Below, piece after piece: positions 59,596 through 64,000 of a stretch of 64,000 nt of DNA (positions are counted from its first letter, which is position 1; every line of letters starts with the position of its first letter). This stretch comes from Leptobrachium leishanense (Eukaryota; Chordata; Amphibia; Anura; Megophryidae). The translations under genes and the position numbers were made by a program. Under the pieces are notes generated by a model. The model was not told the origin of the DNA and made no database searches. It saw only the letters and a list, made by a program, of their open reading frames with translations. Where the stretch lies: the NCBI GenBank assembly GCA_009667805.1, contig CM019063.1, positions 62,023,506 to 62,087,505 of the forward strand, in the 5' to 3' direction.

Positions 59596-60345
59596 TAATA
59601 ACCCTTTCGCTGCTGAGGCTTTTCACACCTCTGTGCTGAGGTCATTTTTACCGGTTTTGCTCATCATGTTTAAACGTGTTTTGAAGCTTATTTTAGTATA
59701 TGACCCAGACATATTATATATCGTTCTTTCCGTCAGACTCTGCAGATTAATAATATGTCATTATTATATGTATACGTCATGTCCTGTCTGTATATTATAA
59801 CAAAAAATGCAATAAAATATGATTTTTCAATAATTTACAACGTGTAAAGTGTATTTTTTCCACATTTTAACATGCGAGCAATTGCGGTTATATTTTGTAT
59901 GGGGTGCGCTTGTTAAAAAAATTAGAGATGGGGTCTCGTTACATTTTTTTTGGGGGGAAATTACGCGATTTTTAACAAACGCACCGCATACAAAAATCGT
60001 TAGTGCAGCATCATTGTTCACATTATAATTGAAATGGGAACAATATTGCTGCATTAACAAACCAAAAAAAGAAAAAAATGATTTTTTTTTTTTTATAAAT
60101 TTTTTTAAATATTTTTTATTTTTAATTTTTTTAAAAAAACTTTTTTCACTGTAGTGTTTGCTATCGTTGGAACCAAACTTTAACCCCTAGCTGCCACGGA
60201 TCGGGAGATAGGGGGTTCATTGGAACCCCTATCTCCACCATTGGTGGCAACTAGGGGTTAACTCCAGGACTGGCGTCATCGTGCTATGCACGATGACGCC
60301 AGTCCTCAGGGGGAGTTCCCGGAAGCTTGGCCGACATCCAACATC
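59596..60345. mobile_element. Family P (TTAA-type) copy interrupted by array C
   Basis: Begins with TAACCCTTTCGCTGCTGAGG. Follows the family through TTGCTCATCATGTTTAAACG, GACCCAGACATATTATATA, TAGTGCAGCATCATTG, CTAGCTGCCACGGATCGGG, the palindrome GGCGTCATCGTGC...GCACGATGACGCC (60273-60302) and CCGACATCCAACAT. It then passes directly into the minisatellite. Confidence 0.75.
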
Positions 60346-62693
60346 CTCATGGACATGCCCCAGCACCTCGTGGACATGCCCCAGCTCCTCGTGGACATGC
60401 CCCAGCTCCTCGTGGACATGCCCCAGCTCCTCGTGGACATGCCCCAGCACCTCATGGATATGCCCCAGCTCCTCGTGGACATGCCCCAGCTCCTCGTGGA
60501 CATGCCCCAGCTCCTCGTGGACATGCCCCAGCACCTCATGGATATGCCCCAGCTCCTCGTGGACATGCCCCAGCTCCTCGTGGACATGCCCCAGCTCCTC
60601 GTGGATATTGCCCCAGCACCTCGTGGATATGCCCCAGCTCCTCGTGGACATGCCCCAGCTCCTCGTGGACATGCCCCACCTCTTGGACATGCCCCAGCTC
60701 CTCTTGGACATGCCCCAGCTCCTCATGGACATGCCCCAGCTCCTCATGGATATTGCCCCAGCACCTCATGGATATGCCCCAGCTCGTGGACATGCCCCAG
60801 CACCTCGTGGATATTGCCCCAGCACCTCGTGGATATGCCCCAGCCCCTCGTGGATATGCCCCAGCTCCTCGTGGACATGCCCCAGCTCCTCATGGATATT
60901 GCCCCAGCACCTCATGGATATGCCCCAGCTCGTGGACATGCCCCAGCACCTCGTGGATATTGCCCCAGCACCTCGTGGATATGCCCCAGCCCCTCGTGGA
61001 TATGCCCCAGCTCCTCGTGGACATGCCCCAGCTCCTCATGGATATTGCCCCAGCACCTCATGGATATGCCCCAGCTCGTGGACATGCCCCAGCACCTCGT
61101 GGATATTGCCCCAGCTCCTCGTGGACATGCCCCAGCACCTCGTGGATATGCCCCAGCACCTCGTGGATATGCCCCAGCTCCTCGTGGACATGCCCCAGCA
61201 CCTCGTGGATATGCCCCAGCACCTCGTGGATATGCCCCAGCACCTCGTGGATATGCCCCAGCTCCTCGTGGACATGCCCCAGCTCCTCATGGACATGCCC
61301 CAGCTCCTCATGGATATTGCCCCAGCACCTCATGGATATGCCCCAGCTCGTGGACATGCCCCAGCACCTCGTGGATATTGCCCCAGCACCTCGTGGATAT
61401 GCCCCAGCCCCTCGTGGATATGCCCCAGCTCCTCGTGGACATGCCCCAGCTCCTCATGGATATTGCCCCAGCACCTCATGGATATGCCCCAGCTCGTGGA
61501 CATGCCCCAGCACCTCGTGGACATGCCCCAGCTCCTCGTGGACATGCCCCAGCACCTCATGGATATGCCCCAGCTCCTCGTGGACATGCCCCAGCTCCTC
61601 GTGGACATGCCCCAGCTCCTCGTGGACATGCCCCAGCACCTCATGGATATGCCCCAGCTCCTCGTGGACATGCCCCAGCTCCTCGTGGACATGCCCCAGC
61701 TCCTCGTGGATATTGCCCCAGCACCTCGTGGATATGCCCCAGCTCCTCGTGGACATGCCCCAGCTCCTCGTGGACATGCCCCAGCTCCTCTTGGACATGC
61801 CCCAGCTCCTCATGGACATGCCCCAGCTCCTCATGGACATGCCCCAGCTCCTCATGGATATTGCCCCAGCACCTCATGGATATGCCCCCGCTCCTCGTGG
61901 ACATGCCCCAGCTCCTCGTGGACATGCCCCAGCTCCTCATGGATATTGCCCCAGCACCTCATGGATATGCCCCAGCTCGTGGACATGCCCCAGCACCTCG
62001 TGGATATTGCCCCAGCACCTCGTGGATATGCCCCAGCCCCTCGTGGATATGCCCCAGCTCCTCGTGGACATGCCCCAGCTCCTCATGGATATTGCCCCAG
62101 CACCTCATGGATATGCCCCAGCTCGTGGACATGCCCCAGCACCTCGTGGATATTGCCCCAGCTCCTCGTGGACATGCCCAGCACCTCGTGGATATGCCCC
62201 AGCACCTCGTGGATATGCCCCAGCTCCTCGTGGACATGCCCCAGCACCTCGTGGATATGCCCCAGCACCTCGTGGATATGCCCCAGCACCTCGTGGATAT
62301 GCCCCAGCTCCTCGTGGACATGCCCCAGCTCCTCATGGACATGCCCCAGCTCCTCATGGATATTGCCCCAGCACCTCATGGATATGCCCCAGCTCGTGGA
62401 CATGCCCCAGCACCTCGTGGATATTGCCCCAGCACCTCGTGGATATGCCCCAGCCCCTCGTGGATATGCCCCAGCTCCTCGTGGACATGCCCCAGCTCCT
62501 CATGGATATTGCCCCAGCACCTCATGGATATGCCCCAGCTCGTGGACATGCCCCAGCACCTCGTGGATATTGCCCCAGCTCCTCGTGGACATGCCCCAGC
62601 ACCTCGTGGATATGCCCCAGCACCTCGTGGACATGCCCCAGCTCCTCGTGGACATGCCCCAGCTCCTCGTGGACATTGCCCCAGCACCTCGTT
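60345..62693. repeat. Minisatellite C: about 110 units of 21-22 bp
   Basis: Units read CCCCAGCTCCTCGTGGACATG, split here as CCCCAGCTCCTCGTGG + ACATG, and CCCCAGCACCTCATGG + ATATTG. The short variant CCAGCTCGTGGACATG recurs with spacings of about 147, 274 and 146 bp. The pattern at 60925-61492 repeats at 61973-62540, an offset of 1048 bp, so a higher-order duplication took place. Because 21 is divisible by three and stops are rare, three plus-strand frames stay open for about 800 codons. They are not genes. Confidence 0.97.
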
Positions 62694-63240
62694 AGTGCAG
62701 CATCATTGTTCACATTATAATTGAAATGGGAACAATATTGCTGCATTAACGAACCAAAAAAAAGAAAAAAAAATGTTTATTTAATTTTTATAATTTTCTT
62801 TTAAATATATTTTTATTTTTAATTTTTTAAAAAAAAACTTTTTTCACTGTAGTGTTTGGTATCGTTGGAACGGCCATGCTCTGGCCGATCCAACCATACC
62901 AAACTTTAACCCCTAGCTGCCACGGATCGGGAGATAGGAGTTCATTGGAACTTCCTATCTCCACCGTTGGCAGTGCAGTTAGGGGTTAACTCTAGGACTG
63001 GCGTCATCGTGCTACGCACGATGACGCCAGTCCTCAGGGAGTTCCCGGAGGCTTGGCCGACATCCAAGATGTCGGCCAGCTCCGGAAAGGATCACGAACC
63101 GGCGCTTTTCAGCACCGATTCGCGATCCAGCTCCCCAGGGGTTAATGCCAGGCACCATTTGGAAGGGCAGGCTGTGCCCTTCCAATTGGTGCCTGGGTTA
63201 ACCCCCGCAACGCCGCCGATCGGGAGGAGAGAGAGGTCGC
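62690..63240. mobile_element. Family P copy, partial duplicate on the right of array C
   Basis: From CGTTAGTGCAGCATCATTG it repeats 59998-60345 with an offset of about 2692 bp, then continues past the array position as CCAAGATGTCGGCCAGC and GCACCGATTCGCGATCC. That continuation is the normal family P interior seen at 9870-9900. The left copy lacks about 29 bp (GGCCATGCTCTGGCCGAT region) present here. Confidence 0.82.
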
Positions 63241-63635
63241 TATGACACCTAATTTCACCGGCGGCGGTTCCGGATGCTGGGCTGACATCGAGGATGTCAG
63301 CCCGCACCGGGGGGCCAGCGATCGGCCGGAACCCGGCCGAACGCTGACCCCAAAGGGAGGATGCGCTCAGCGCGTCTCCGCATACCAGCAGCCATGCGGA
63401 GGACGCGCTGAGCGCGTCCTCCGCATCGACGTGTTTAACAGTGTGGAAACCAAGCAATACATAATTAACTTATTAACGTAAAGCAACGCACACAAACAGG
63501 AAAATATAGAAAAAATAGAAAATTTATTTACAAAATGGGGAAGGGAAGGGAAGGGAAGATGCCAAGGATGGCAAACTGCCCAACAGGGGCACAAACAACA
63601 CAAACAAACATACATTTTAGAATTACTGGCATTTG
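63241..63635. other. GC-rich then purine-rich stretch with inverted repeat
   Basis: GGATGCGCTCAGCGCGTC and GACGCGCTGAGCGCGTCC flank the segment at 63358-63420 as an inverted repeat with a loop of about 25 bases. A (GGGAA)n run lies at 63538-63558. No gene is supported. Confidence 0.5.
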
Positions 63636-63641
63636 AGGAGA

Positions 63642-64000
63642 TGTTGGAGCTGGTCCGCATCTTTGATTACAAAGATTATGACTGCAGTAAGGGCCCTTAC
63701 CGCAGGAAGAATAATTTTAGGAAGGATCGTATCATTGACAAGCTACGCGCACCACCATCCTGGAGGTGTTTGGGAAAGACGGGACGAAGGACCAGATCAG
63801 AAAACGCTGGTCCGACCTCAAAGCAGGCGAGCAGGAGCAGCTGAGGCACATCCGTATTGTCCTACTGCCGCTCCAGGATGTCCGCGGTGTTACTAAGGTG
63901 TTCCCGGAGTTCCTGCAGCAGTTCCTGGATGGAATCCAGTGTCCGGACTGCCAGGCGAAGCTCGCCAATCGCCTCCTGATTGCTCGGTCTGGCTTCTTCG
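63642..64000 (+). pseudogene. Myb/SANT-like DNA-binding protein fragment, one frameshift, cut by window end
   Basis: The frame starting at 63641 reads MLELVRIFDYKDYD...KGPYRRKNNFRKDRIIDKLR. After a one-base shift near 63750 it continues as TTILEVFGKDGTKDQIRKRWSDLKAGEQEQLRHI. The xxQIRKRWSDLK helix is characteristic of Myb/SANT-like DNA-binding domains that accompany Harbinger-type transposases and their domesticated relatives. The remainder to the window end (RLLIARSGF) fits its C-terminal part. No transposase is visible in the window, so whether it is a transposon gene or a host relative is open. Confidence 0.6.

Noticed and set aside
60281..62724. Three overlapping plus-strand open frames of about 800 codons, and many minus-strand frames
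   Set aside because: They are translations of a 21-bp minisatellite whose length is divisible by three and which lacks stops. All three frames being open is evidence against a gene.

Overview
The window looks like vertebrate nuclear DNA, most likely from a frog or toad. The evidence is a split complexin gene with GT-AG introns of more than 7 kb, several Tc1-like transposons, and a dense mixture of hAT, TTAA-type (piggyBac-like), Harbinger-like, L2/CR1-like LINE and Penelope-like elements, with very long minisatellites. The species cannot be named from the sequence. No tRNA, rRNA, CRISPR array, operon or bacterial-type gene was seen.

The one host gene I can support is on the minus strand. It is a farnesylated complexin most like CPLX4, with three coding exons at 40986-40820, 33578-33491 and 25831-25604. 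They splice in frame to 160 residues, the length known for CPLX4, and end in a CaaX box. Its introns carry TTAA-type and palindromic MITEs, an LTR, Tc1 copies and Penelope fragments.

Layout. 1-4.1 kb: simple repeats and a Tc1 element with both ends. 4.1-6.8 kb: two hAT-like elements, each holding a minisatellite. 6.9-7.6 kb: GATA microsatellite. 8.1-9.2 kb: degenerate telomere-like repeats. 9.4-15.7 kb: a TTAA element, a palindromic MITE with a solo LTR inside it, and another minisatellite-bearing hAT. 15.9-22.9 kb: a minus-strand LINE split by a TTAA element (itself split by a hAT) and, separately, by a hAT carrying two minisatellites. 23-41 kb: MITEs and the complexin gene. 41.6-47.8 kb: a MITE split by a hAT that contains about 4.8 kb of minisatellite. 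48-54.7 kb: MITEs and a 3.5-kb minisatellite. 54.7-59 kb: a broken Tc1 and a Penelope-like element with about 1.1-kb inverted arms and hammerhead-like motifs. 59-63.2 kb: a TTAA-type element duplicated around a 2.3-kb minisatellite. 63.6-64 kb: a Myb/SANT-like transposon gene fragment.

The unusual theme is the link between DNA transposons and tandem repeats. Six hAT-like elements, five or six with recognisable 8-bp target duplications, each contain a minisatellite. The same 21-23-bp unit has grown into arrays inside three different hosts, and a 55-bp unit is shared by two hosts. Several insertions can be proved from inside the window because removing them rejoins a reading frame or an element end.
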